Below, piece by piece: positions 23,471-32,055 of a stretch of 64,000 nt of DNA; position 1 is the stretch's first letter, and each line of letters begins with the position of its first letter. The translations under genes were made by a program, and so were the position numbers. A model generated the notes under the pieces. The model saw nothing but the letters and a program-made list of their open reading frames with translations, did not search any database and was not told the DNA's origin. This DNA is from Phycisphaerales bacterium. GTDB taxonomy: Bacteria; Planctomycetota; Phycisphaerae; Phycisphaerales; SM1A02. The stretch lies in assembly GCA_022446795.1 (NCBI GenBank), contig JAKVBX010000004.1:169722-233721 (forward strand). The letters are read 5' to 3'.

Positions 23471-24076
23471 TCAGCGACGACGTCGTCGTCCTGCCACACC
23501 AGCGAGGGCCAGAACAGCCAGTCCAGCCGGAGCCGGAATGGGTGTCACCACGAAATTCAGATCCCACGTTGCAGGATCAGCGCCACCCTGTCGAACCCAG
23601 AACGAGTAATCGCCAGGTCCCAGTGGTGCCGTGAAGCCCTGCGATCCCGGGCCGGAGCCCATGGTCGGCAGAATGTCCTGGCCAACGTCCAAGGTGCCGT
23701 AGTGGGCATAACCAAGAAGATCGCCCACGTTCGGATTCGCTGGATCAACCGAGAACCAGTCACCGGTGACGACACCGAGAAATCCCAGGTCATCCACTGA
23801 TTCCCAACCCTCGACGATCAATGCCGAGAGCTGCGTTCCCTCTTCGATCGTAAACGTGAAGAACTTGCTGATACCACTGACAGTCGTTCCGATGACATCG
23901 TTGCTGCCAGTAGCCAGTGTTCCAAAGTCGGTCGGCGTGAAGCGATCCGTCGACAGCTGTCCATCAACTGCTTCATCCCACACGATGCCGGCCGTTGCCG
24001 ACATAGACAAGGCACTCAAAATCATCCCCGCCCCTATGAGTTTGCCCATTCGGCACATGCGATTCACATGTCTCAT
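23471..24076 (-). CDS. PEP-CTERM sorting-domain protein (copy 1 of a tandem pair)
   Basis: A 201-residue secreted protein with signal peptide (about residues 1-30, ending SATA), a beta-rich body, and a PEP-CTERM tail (IPAPAGLAVLALAGVAG then RRRRR). Blocks shared with the neighbour are WDEAVDGQLS, FFTFTIEEGTQLSALIVEGWESVDDLGFLGV, LLGYAHYGTLDVGQDIL and DLNFVV, so the pair arose by duplication. ATG 24076 has AGGGAGAT directly upstream. No exosortase gene is in the window. Confidence 0.8.
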   Translation of the reverse strand: MRHVNRMCRMGKLIGAGMILSALSMSATAGIVWDEAVDGQLSTDRFTPTDFGTLATGSNDVIGTTVSGISKFFTFTIEEGTQLSALIVEGWESVDDLGFLGVVTGDWFSVDPANPNVGDLLGYAHYGTLDVGQDILPTMGSGPGSQGFTAPLGPGDYSFWVRQGGADPATWDLNFVVTPIPAPAGLAVLALAGVAGRRRRR

Positions 24077-24435
24077 AGAGCTCTATCTCCCTTCTGTACA
24101 CAAGTGGTACGGTGATCTCCTTCTCTCCCCTGACAGGGAGACACTCGGAAACTACCACCTCACGTTCAGCGCTTCAACGAGACAGTCCGAACTAGTTCCA
24201 GTTCGATGTTTGGCGAACTGATGTCATCTGCACATGTGCTTGAATGACAACGGCGTAATGATGATCGCCGTGTTCAAACCGGCCAACAGGACAACCGCAT
24301 GTCGTGGGGCACGATCATCCAGACATCGCACGAACGCACAACAAGTTGCGCCCTTCAATGATCATGGAATTGTCAGGCCTCGGGCTCCCGAACACGGCAA
24401 GGCGGCGATCCGGGAGGCAGACACTGCCGCCGAAG
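24077..24435. other. Non-coding gap upstream of the PEP-CTERM pair
   Basis: This 359-bp stretch separates the kinase 3' end from the PEP-CTERM pair. I see no gene. It holds a TCTCCC-N6-GGGAGA inverted repeat close to the PEP-CTERM start and a 10-bp palindrome GAACTAGTTC near 24190, which may be regulatory. Confidence 0.5.
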
Positions 24436-26778
24436 TCAGGACCCGGCGGCCGTGGTCGCGCCTCGCATGACCACCAGGATGCGATCCATCACATCGCCAA
24501 GCGCGATGTTGTCGGGATTGGCCTCGACCGTGGGCTGAAGGACCAGGACCGCCTCGCGGCATCGCGTTGGAAGCGTCTCCGTCGCCTTGAGGTACTCGTG
24601 CAGGACCACGAGTTCATCGAGGTACACCAGGACAACCTCACGAGCCTGCGCACTCGACGGGTTTCGGGAGCACTGGACCACGATGATGGACCAGCCACGC
24701 CCCAGGTGATCCAGGGCCATCTCGCGTTGATCCGTATCCGCCGCAGCCTTGGCGACGTAGTAGTGACCCCAGCCCAGGTTGTGCTGGGCCTCGGCGTTGG
24801 AATCGTCGGCCTCGGCCAAGGCCGTGAAGAGGGCCAGGGCCTCCACCTGTTTGTCCAGTGCCTTCTGGGGGTCTTCGGCCCGAAGGGCATAGCCAATCCG
24901 CCTGGCCAGTTGAGCCGCGTCTTCCCGCAGGGAAGTTGATCCTGGGTATCGCTGCAGACCAGCCACCAGGATTCCATCAGCCTTGACCAGGGCGGCCCGT
25001 GCCATGGAACGGTCCCCCATGGCATCGCGGACATCGCTGATGTCCTGGTACACGGCAACGAGCAGCCGGTAGGTAGCGACATGATCCCGCTCGTCCTGGC
25101 AAAGCGTTTCCAGGCTCGCCGCCAGGGGCGTCAGGATGTTCATCGCGTCGAAGTAGGCCTCCGCACTGGTGTGCATCAAGGCAATCCGCCGCTGTGCCCT
25201 CGCTCGCATCTGCCGGAGACCAAGATTCCCGGGATCCTCATCGGCCGCCTCGGCCCAAAGGGCTTCGGCTGAACGCAGGTGCTCCAGGGCCTCGTCATGC
25301 TGTCCAAGTGATCCCTCTCGCTGCCCACCGAGGGCCTGGGCCAGGTCCTGGTGCGCCCGGGCGAGGATCTTGATGTCCTCCGCGGTCCGCGTGGACTCGT
25401 CCAGCGAGTTGAGATAGTCGAGAACGCCACGAGCCATGATCGCCCTGGTCTGGATACTGCCATCCATTCGGCGCAATTGCGTGTAGGTGCCTTCAAGTGT
25501 CTGCTTGGCCAGTTGCCGGTTCGCAAGCAGCCGCTGCTCGGATTCCTCCGTCTTGGCTTCCAACTGGGTGTTCGTCGCCTGGAGTTGTTGATTCAGGCTA
25601 TCCGACTCGGACCATGCCACGATGGCGAGGACCAGGCCGACAGTGATCGCCAGGATGATCGTGGCCGCAGAGACCACGGTCCCTCGGTTACGCCGGGAGA
25701 ACATCAGGAGGTGATAGCCCATGCTGGCCCGGCGGGCATCGATGGGCTCGTTGTCAAGATACCGCTGGATGTCACGACCAAAGGAAGCGGCCGAGTCATA
25801 TCTCCTGTCACGGACCTTCTCGAGCGCCTTGAGCGAGATCGTCTCGAGATCACCACGGATGACCCGGGTGATGGTCGAGGGCCGCCGTGGCAACTCCTCA
25901 CGAATCACCCGCATCGCTTCGTCAATGGCCCGCTTGGTCAGGTCATAGGGCAGGCGATCGCAGAGCACCTCGTAGAAGATCATGCCCAACGAGTAGACAT
26001 CGGTCCTCGTATCCAGGTTGGCCGGCTCACCACTGCATTGCTCGGGACTCATGTACTGCAGGGTGCCCACGATCTGCCCGAGGCTCGTCTGCATGGTCCG
26101 GATCGCAGCATCCGCATCGGTCGCTCGGGCAACGCCGAAGTCGATGATCTTGGGATTCCCCGCGGAGTCGACCAGGATGTTCTCCGGCTTGAGATCGCGG
26201 TGAATCACGCCCTTCTGGTGACCGTGATGGACGGCATCACAGACCTTGGTGAACAGCCGAAGGCGTTCCTCCATGGTCAGGTTGGACCGCCGCACGTATT
26301 CCGTGATCATCTGCGCGCCCGGGATGTACTCCATCGCGAAGTACGGCCGCTCACCGAACTGGTCCGTGAACGTACCGGCCTCGTAGATCTGCGCGATGTT
26401 CGGATGCCGCAGGCGACCCAGCACCTGCGCCTCGAACGCGAACCGTCTCAGCACGGGCTCGGTCAGCCAGCCGGGCTTGACCACTTTCAGGGCGACGCGT
26501 CGCTTGGGACTTTCCTGGATGGCCTCGTAGACCGCTCCCATGCCCCCGTACCCGATCACGCCCGTCACACGGTAGGGCCCGATCTGCTCGGGAACGCTGA
26601 CCGTTCCACCGGGCGCATTGGGATCGCTGCCCGTCCCCGAGGGCATCTCGAAGTCCGAGTGCGCCTGCTCGATGGTCGGTTCCAGGGTCTGGTCATCGCG
26701 CGTGACATCGTCACGAGTCGGGTCTTCACCGCGATGAGACTGGTCATGTGGGTCCGGCATGTTGGTGTCATCTGGCAT
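24436..26778 (-). CDS. Membrane Ser/Thr protein kinase with TPR-like sensor region
   Basis: A 780-residue Hanks-type kinase. A 65-residue acidic N-terminal arm precedes the kinase domain (about 68-345), which has all key motifs: glycine loop GYGGMGAVY at 76-84, catalytic Lys K98 (VALKVV), HRDLKPEN at 193-200, DFG at 213-215 and YMSPEQ. A transmembrane helix (TVVSAATIILAITVGLVLAIVAW, about 365-387) is followed by a coiled coil (LNQQLQATNTQLEAKTEESEQRL) and a TPR-like helical region to the end. Such kinases are abundant in planctomycetes; target and signal are unknown. A TAGAAT hexamer (26801-26796) and AAGGT upstream of the ATG support the start. The large FG-GAP gene lies upstream on the same strand, 48 bp away. 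Confidence 0.9.
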   Translation of the reverse strand: MPDDTNMPDPHDQSHRGEDPTRDDVTRDDQTLEPTIEQAHSDFEMPSGTGSDPNAPGGTVSVPEQIGPYRVTGVIGYGGMGAVYEAIQESPKRRVALKVVKPGWLTEPVLRRFAFEAQVLGRLRHPNIAQIYEAGTFTDQFGERPYFAMEYIPGAQMITEYVRRSNLTMEERLRLFTKVCDAVHHGHQKGVIHRDLKPENILVDSAGNPKIIDFGVARATDADAAIRTMQTSLGQIVGTLQYMSPEQCSGEPANLDTRTDVYSLGMIFYEVLCDRLPYDLTKRAIDEAMRVIREELPRRPSTITRVIRGDLETISLKALEKVRDRRYDSAASFGRDIQRYLDNEPIDARRASMGYHLLMFSRRNRGTVVSAATIILAITVGLVLAIVAWSESDSLNQQLQATNTQLEAKTEESEQRLLANRQLAKQTLEGTYTQLRRMDGSIQTRAIMARGVLDYLNSLDESTRTAEDIKILARAHQDLAQALGGQREGSLGQHDEALEHLRSAEALWAEAADEDPGNLGLRQMRARAQRRIALMHTSAEAYFDAMNILTPLAASLETLCQDERDHVATYRLLVAVYQDISDVRDAMGDRSMARAALVKADGILVAGLQRYPGSTSLREDAAQLARRIGYALRAEDPQKALDKQVEALALFTALAEADDSNAEAQHNLGWGHYYVAKAAADTDQREMALDHLGRGWSIIVVQCSRNPSSAQAREVVLVYLDELVVLHEYLKATETLPTRCREAVLVLQPTVEANPDNIALGDVMDRILVVMRGATTAAGS

Positions 26779-26826
26779 GGGTCGTACCTTCTGTGATTCT
26801 ACGTCCCTCTCGCCTCCACCTCTCGC

Positions 26827-29800
26827 TCAACACTCCGACCCCCAGGCAGACAGCAGGAACAGGAGATCGTCGACGTTGACGAACCCGTCATCATTGAAGT
26901 CCGCAGGGCAATCCGAGCAGGCCCCCCACTGGTTCAGCACCGCCAGGACATCATCGACGTCGACCGAGTCATCCCCGGTGGCATCACCCGGGCAGGTACA
27001 GGACCCCGGCGTCCACGCCCCCGTCGTGTTGCTGGTCCCGACACTGATCGTGTACTGGTCAGCCGGTACGCCATTGACATAAATCAGGTCCGACGCGGCA
27101 TCTCCATCGATGTCACCGGCGGTGGCCAGTGCGCCAACTCCGACAGAGACATCGGCCAGCACGACTTCTCCGCCACCCTGCAGGTCACTGTCGTTGCGGA
27201 TGATCCGGATCGGCTGCGAGCCCCGAAGCCCTGGTGGTCCAGGCGGGACGATGATGTCCTCATCGCCGCCATCGAGATCCAGGTCCGCCACCAGGATCCC
27301 GGTACCGGTCAAGTCGATGATGTCCGGGGGCGTACCCCCAACTGGGCCATAGAGGATGCCGGCACCCGAGGGCGAAAGCACCACGAAGACGTCGTCGGTG
27401 CCATCCAGGTCAAGATCCGTGATCGCCAGGCCCGTGATGGGCGATCCATTGATGCCAAAGGATGAACCCGTCGCCGCGAAGCCACCGTCATTGTCGAAGA
27501 AGGACACGGTCCCGTCGGCATTGGAGACCACGATGTCATCTTCCTTGCCGGAGGTGCCCCCGACCTGGCCGGGCCGAACCCCGCCCGGTGACAGCCCCGT
27601 GGTGTGCACGGATGGCGGATCGAAACCGAGCGCACGAAAGCTCGTCGAGTTCCGGAAGACCTGCAGCGTGTTGGACCCCTCGTTGACGACCGCAAGATCG
27701 GGCTTGCCATCACCGTTGTAATTGAAGACGCAGACCGCAGAGGGATCGACCTGGGTATCCAGGTCGAGTGTCAACGAGTATCCACCGGCACCATCGTTGA
27801 GCAGGATTCGCACCTGGTCCAGCGATCGACTGGTCACGATGAGGTCGGCCGTACCGTTGTCGTCCAGGTCCGCCACCGTCATGTCGGTGGGATCCAGTCC
27901 GACCAGCACATGCCCGAGCGGGCACAGCGTCCCATTGGTGTTGCGGTAAACCGCCACCGAGCCCGCCGCCAGTTGATCGCGAACCAGGACAACGACATCG
28001 TCATCGAGATCCCCGTCCACGTCGAAGGCCTTGATGCTGATGGCATCACCGGCACCGATCGGTCCGTCCACGGCCGTGTTGAATCCGAACGGAATCGGCA
28101 GGGTATCGAGCTCCGCCGTGATGTCTCCACCGCCACGGGTCGCCACCGGGGTCTCGATGTCGAAATAGACGCTGCCGTCGTAACCGGGCACGAAGTAGGT
28201 CGTGAACTCGCCCTCGATGAAGTCAGCGCCGAAGAGCGTCAATGACGAACCCGCCGGTGGCGTCGCCATCCCGAAGGGAATCTCGATGGACATCGGACCC
28301 GCGAGACGAGCCGTTCCAACGACGTTGATCAAGCCCGTGAAGACCCCGTTCCAATAGGTCCAGGTGCGACCGGCATAGACCACACCCTCGGCATCCTCGC
28401 TCGTGGCGTCATAGTCACCGATGATCTTCAGCACCATGTCATTGCCGAAGGAGATTCCACCCGTCACCACACCCTGGTTGATGATGTCTCCGCTAATCGT
28501 GCCTTCGCCTCCCAGCAGGCCCTCGGGATGAACGAACACCCCTGATCCGCTGGTCTGGATGGCGGCATCCGGACCCGACAGCGTTATGTCGCCGGACTGC
28601 AGCGTGAGATTGGTCGTACTCGCGTCGCTCAGGACGAGCGTCGTACTGTCACCCACGGTCATACCACCGGTCACGACGTTCATGGACGTCGCTTCAAGCG
28701 AGGCCAGGCCACCGAGCGTGATATGGCCCCAGCCGGCCTCGCCAAGCGTGATCGACGATCCGACGAATCCAGCCGTGTCCTGCATCGTGAGTCGGCCGAG
28801 CGTTCCGTCGCCGGGCCCGATCTGCAGCGGACCACTCAGGTCAAATGAACCACTCAGCATGTCCATGTTCACATCGCCCGTGGAACCCACGATCATGCCG
28901 GCGTCACCCGCGACAATCAGGTTGCCGAACCCGAAGTCGAACGTGATGTCACCCGCGTAGGCATCGAGCGTGTTGCACAGTGCCTCCTTGTCCACGCTGA
29001 CGTCAAACGTCCCGGGTACACCGAAGAGCACAGTGGTGTTCTCATCTGGAATCGTGCTACCGATCCAACTCGCCGGATCATGCCAATTTCCGCCACCGGG
29101 TGCATTCCAGTAGCGGTACTCGCCGTAGAAGAGACCCAGCCCACGATCGCCATCGAATCCCGGCGCACCGACCAGGATGTCGGTCCCCGAGACGGCGATG
29201 GACCGGCCGACCTCTGATGGCGCACCACCGATGAAGGCACTGGCCACCAGTCGCTCGGTTTCAGAGAAAGCTGGACCGGACTCGCTGATCACATGGACGC
29301 AGCCGGAGTCCGCATCATTTCCGGATCCCAGTGGGGAGCCGACGTAGATGGTGGCCCCAGAGACGCCAACCGAGGTTCCCAGGCGATCAAAGGCCTCCAG
29401 GTCAGTCGGAAGGATGCGATTCTGAGCCGTCCACCCAACCGCCGAATCATCAAGGTACACGGCATAGTTGCCGGCCTCACCGAACTGGAGCGGTGCACCG
29501 ATCGCAACAATGTCACCATCGATCGCCACGGCCGCACCGAAATCGCTGCCGATTTCCGCCTCCAGCGGATCGAGACGTGCGTCGTGGGTCCACGCTCCAG
29601 CCGTGCTGCGGTTGAAGACGTCCACACCACCCGCGTCGGGAATCCCGGCCAGGGTCGCTCCTGACGGTTCACCAATGACGGCGCGGGAGCCATCGAAGTC
29701 AATCGATGAGCCGAAGGCCGCATCATCCACGGGCTGTGAAGACTCCAGCGACGCCTCCGGGTTCCAGGCCCCGGGGCCACCGCTGTAGACCGTTACCGAT

Positions 29801-30363
29801 CCACGTTGCGAGCCGCTTGTCGAGTCTGACGGGCTGCCGCCGAGGATGACCGTTCCGGAAATCGACACGGCATATCCGAATTGCTGGTTCGCCGCACCAT
29901 TCCAGGGCAACAGGACTTCGCCATCGGCGACCTGGCCATCCTCCATCTCGTAGACCAGGACCGCGCCGGTCGCAATGCCATCAATCGAAGCGAAGGGCGC
30001 GCCCACCACGATGGTGCTGCCATCCACGGCCACCGAGGTTCCGAAGCCGGAACCGATGTAGCCTGCACCCGGCGAGAGGACCGTGACCAGTTCCATCGCC
30101 TGGCCTGTCCAGTTGTAGATGGCCACCAGACCAGTCGCCCCATCTTCACCAACGGCATCCGGCGCCCCAAGCAGGACCGTCGTGCCATCGAATGCCATCG
30201 ACGATCCGTACTGATCACTACCCCCCGACACATCGACTTCGAGTTGGAGGAGTTCCTCTTTAAAGGTCACCCCTCGGGCATCAGCTCGCGCGGCAACGGC
30301 CCCAACCGTCACGAGGACCGCGACGGCCCACCACGCCGTAGATGCGATTTTTGTCATTTCCAT
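26827..30363 (-). CDS. Very large secreted FG-GAP/VCBS-repeat protein with dockerin-like tail
   Basis: A 1178-residue exported protein. The signal peptide is MEMTKIASTAWWAVAVLVTVGAVAARADA. The N-terminal third carries about seven FG-GAP repeats (FDGTTVLLGAPDAVGEDGATG, VDGSTIVVGAPFASIDG, ISGTVILGGSPSDSTSGSQ). The middle has short beta-roll repeats like those of autotransporter or PEP-CTERM-linked surface proteins (LGEAGWGHITLGGLASL, MTVGDSTTLVLSDAS). The last third has VCBS/FG-GAP-like Ca-binding repeats with DxDxDGxxD cores. The tail is a double EF-hand dockerin-like unit: DATGDDSVDVDDVLAVLNQWG then CPADFNDDGFVNVDDLLF. The start is set by the signal peptide; ATG 30357 is an alternative, and in-frame ATGs at 30420 and 30441 are less likely. 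Confidence 0.75.
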   Translation of the reverse strand: MEMTKIASTAWWAVAVLVTVGAVAARADARGVTFKEELLQLEVDVSGGSDQYGSSMAFDGTTVLLGAPDAVGEDGATGLVAIYNWTGQAMELVTVLSPGAGYIGSGFGTSVAVDGSTIVVGAPFASIDGIATGAVLVYEMEDGQVADGEVLLPWNGAANQQFGYAVSISGTVILGGSPSDSTSGSQRGSVTVYSGGPGAWNPEASLESSQPVDDAAFGSSIDFDGSRAVIGEPSGATLAGIPDAGGVDVFNRSTAGAWTHDARLDPLEAEIGSDFGAAVAIDGDIVAIGAPLQFGEAGNYAVYLDDSAVGWTAQNRILPTDLEAFDRLGTSVGVSGATIYVGSPLGSGNDADSGCVHVISESGPAFSETERLVASAFIGGAPSEVGRSIAVSGTDILVGAPGFDGDRGLGLFYGEYRYWNAPGGGNWHDPASWIGSTIPDENTTVLFGVPGTFDVSVDKEALCNTLDAYAGDITFDFGFGNLIVAGDAGMIVGSTGDVNMDMLSGSFDLSGPLQIGPGDGTLGRLTMQDTAGFVGSSITLGEAGWGHITLGGLASLEATSMNVVTGGMTVGDSTTLVLSDASTTNLTLQSGDITLSGPDAAIQTSGSGVFVHPEGLLGGEGTISGDIINQGVVTGGISFGNDMVLKIIGDYDATSEDAEGVVYAGRTWTYWNGVFTGLINVVGTARLAGPMSIEIPFGMATPPAGSSLTLFGADFIEGEFTTYFVPGYDGSVYFDIETPVATRGGGDITAELDTLPIPFGFNTAVDGPIGAGDAISIKAFDVDGDLDDDVVVLVRDQLAAGSVAVYRNTNGTLCPLGHVLVGLDPTDMTVADLDDNGTADLIVTSRSLDQVRILLNDGAGGYSLTLDLDTQVDPSAVCVFNYNGDGKPDLAVVNEGSNTLQVFRNSTSFRALGFDPPSVHTTGLSPGGVRPGQVGGTSGKEDDIVVSNADGTVSFFDNDGGFAATGSSFGINGSPITGLAITDLDLDGTDDVFVVLSPSGAGILYGPVGGTPPDIIDLTGTGILVADLDLDGGDEDIIVPPGPPGLRGSQPIRIIRNDSDLQGGGEVVLADVSVGVGALATAGDIDGDAASDLIYVNGVPADQYTISVGTSNTTGAWTPGSCTCPGDATGDDSVDVDDVLAVLNQWGACSDCPADFNDDGFVNVDDLLFLLSAWGSEC

Positions 30364-30584
30364 ATCGTGCCGCGACTCGGTGATGCCTGGGTTCCCCCCA
30401 TTGTTCCCCGGCTTGGCCATGATGCAACCCGCAAACCCCACGGAATGGCCCCTGTCGGCAAAGACACCATCCCCGAGGCCCTACAGACGGACTTTGTCCC
30501 CAATTTGTCCTCGGCCATGCTCCCGAGCCACCGGGATCCTCGGCCCCAGGACCCACCGGGCCCCTGGCCGTCGCCGACGGCGAG

Positions 30585-32045
30585 TCAGGCCAGGAGCGGG
30601 TCGATCACGGTGCCATGCACATCGGTCAGTCGAAAATCGCGCCCCTGGTAGTGATAGGTCAGTCGCTTGTGATCAACACCGAGCAGGTGAAGCAGCGTGG
30701 CCTGAAGGTCGTGAACATGCACCGGGTTCTCGACCACGTTGTATCCGTACTCATCCGTCGTGCCATAGGTCAGGCCCTTCTTGACGCCGCCGCCAGCCAT
30801 CCACATCGTGAAGCAGCGCGGATGATGATCTCGACCATAGTCGGAGACGGTCAGGGGTCCCTGCGAGTAATTCGTTCTGCCAAACTCGCCGCCCCAGACC
30901 ACCAGGGTCTCCTCGAGCATGCCGCGTCGCTTGAGATCCATGACCAGCGCCGCTGACGCCTGGTCGGTGTCCCTGGCCTGGATGCGAATCTGCGAGGGCA
31001 GGCTCCCATGCTGGTCCCACCCCTGGTGATACAACTGGATGAAGCGGACATCACGCTCGGCCAGCCGCCGGGCCAGCAGGCAGTTCGCAGCGTAGGTCCC
31101 CGGGTCACGCGCGTCCTCGCCATACAGGTCGAAGACTTCCTGGGGTTCATCCGAGAGGTCCGTGGCCTCCGGAACCGACATCTGCATTCGATAGGCCATC
31201 TCGTACTGTGCGATCCGTGATCGAATGGCCGGATCCATTTCGCGTTCCAACTGCGCTTCATCCAGATCACGCAGGCCATCAAGCATCTGCCGGCGGATGT
31301 GCGGCGAGATTCCCTCGGGATTGGTCAGGTAGAGCACCGGATCACGACCGGGCCGCAACTGCACACCTTGGTAGCGACTCTCGAGAAATCCGCTCTCCCA
31401 GAGCCTGGCATAGAGCGGCTGGCCGCCCTTGTCCTTGCTGACCAGGACGATGAAAGAAGGCAGATTCCGGTTCTCGCTGCCAAGGCCGTAGCTGATCCAG
31501 GATCCCATCGAGGGGCGGCCCGCGATCTCCGAACCCGTCTGGAAGAAGGTGATCGCCGGGTCATGGTTGATCGCATCGGTGTGAACGGATCGCACGAAGC
31601 ACAACTCGTCCACGATGCCCGCGGTATGGGGCAGCAGCTCACTCACCCAGGCACCACAACGGCCATGGCGATTGAAGGCGAACTGCGCCCCCGCCAGTGG
31701 CAGGGTCGACTGGTTGCCGGACATCCCGGTCAATCGCTGTCCCTGCCGGATCGAGTCGGGGAGTTCGCGTCCGTTGTGTTTTTCCAGCAGCGGCTTGTAG
31801 TCGAACAGGTCAAGCTGCGACGGACCACCGCTCTGGAAGAGAAAGATGATGCGCTTCGCGCGAGGTGCGAAATGTGGTGGCTTGAACACGTTCTCCACAC
31901 CAGGTCGTGCCGCCTGCCCGACGGTTTCCGCCAGTGACGTGCCCGCGAGCGAACCCAATGCCATCGCGCCCAGTCCCATCGTCATGTTCGACAGGAAGTG
32001 CCGGCGGGTCTCGCCCAGGAGATCAAGCTGGATAGGTTCCTTCAC
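30585..32045 (-). CDS. DUF1501 family exported protein
   Basis: A 486-residue protein of the DUF1501 family, which has a sulfatase/alkaline-phosphatase-like fold. A Tat-type signal is near the N-terminus (TRRHFLSNMTMGLGAMALGSLAG). Family blocks include AKRIIFLFQSGGPSQLDLFDYKP, HTDAINHDPAITFFQTGS, RPSMGSWISYGLGSEN, DLYGEDARDPGTYAANCLLARRL, GWDQHG, ETLVVWGGEFGRT and GRDHHPRCFTMWMAGGGVKKG. It is almost always encoded next to a DUF1549/DUF1553 cytochrome, as here: it follows that gene by 10 bp. The enzymatic role of the pair is not established. No Shine-Dalgarno sequence stands out. Confidence 0.9.
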   Translation of the reverse strand: MKEPIQLDLLGETRRHFLSNMTMGLGAMALGSLAGTSLAETVGQAARPGVENVFKPPHFAPRAKRIIFLFQSGGPSQLDLFDYKPLLEKHNGRELPDSIRQGQRLTGMSGNQSTLPLAGAQFAFNRHGRCGAWVSELLPHTAGIVDELCFVRSVHTDAINHDPAITFFQTGSEIAGRPSMGSWISYGLGSENRNLPSFIVLVSKDKGGQPLYARLWESGFLESRYQGVQLRPGRDPVLYLTNPEGISPHIRRQMLDGLRDLDEAQLEREMDPAIRSRIAQYEMAYRMQMSVPEATDLSDEPQEVFDLYGEDARDPGTYAANCLLARRLAERDVRFIQLYHQGWDQHGSLPSQIRIQARDTDQASAALVMDLKRRGMLEETLVVWGGEFGRTNYSQGPLTVSDYGRDHHPRCFTMWMAGGGVKKGLTYGTTDEYGYNVVENPVHVHDLQATLLHLLGVDHKRLTYHYQGRDFRLTDVHGTVIDPLLA

Positions 32046-32055
32046 GTGTACCAGC

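Noticed and set aside
24185..24200. GAACTAGTTC palindrome as a LexA box
   Set aside because: The spacing between GAAC and GTTC is 2 bp, not the 4 bp of Gram-positive LexA sites, and no SOS gene is adjacent.
31299..31937. Long open frame on the plus strand opposite the DUF1501 gene, 212 codons
   Set aside because: It is antisense to a well-supported gene and its translation has no family features; GC-rich genes often open the opposite frame.
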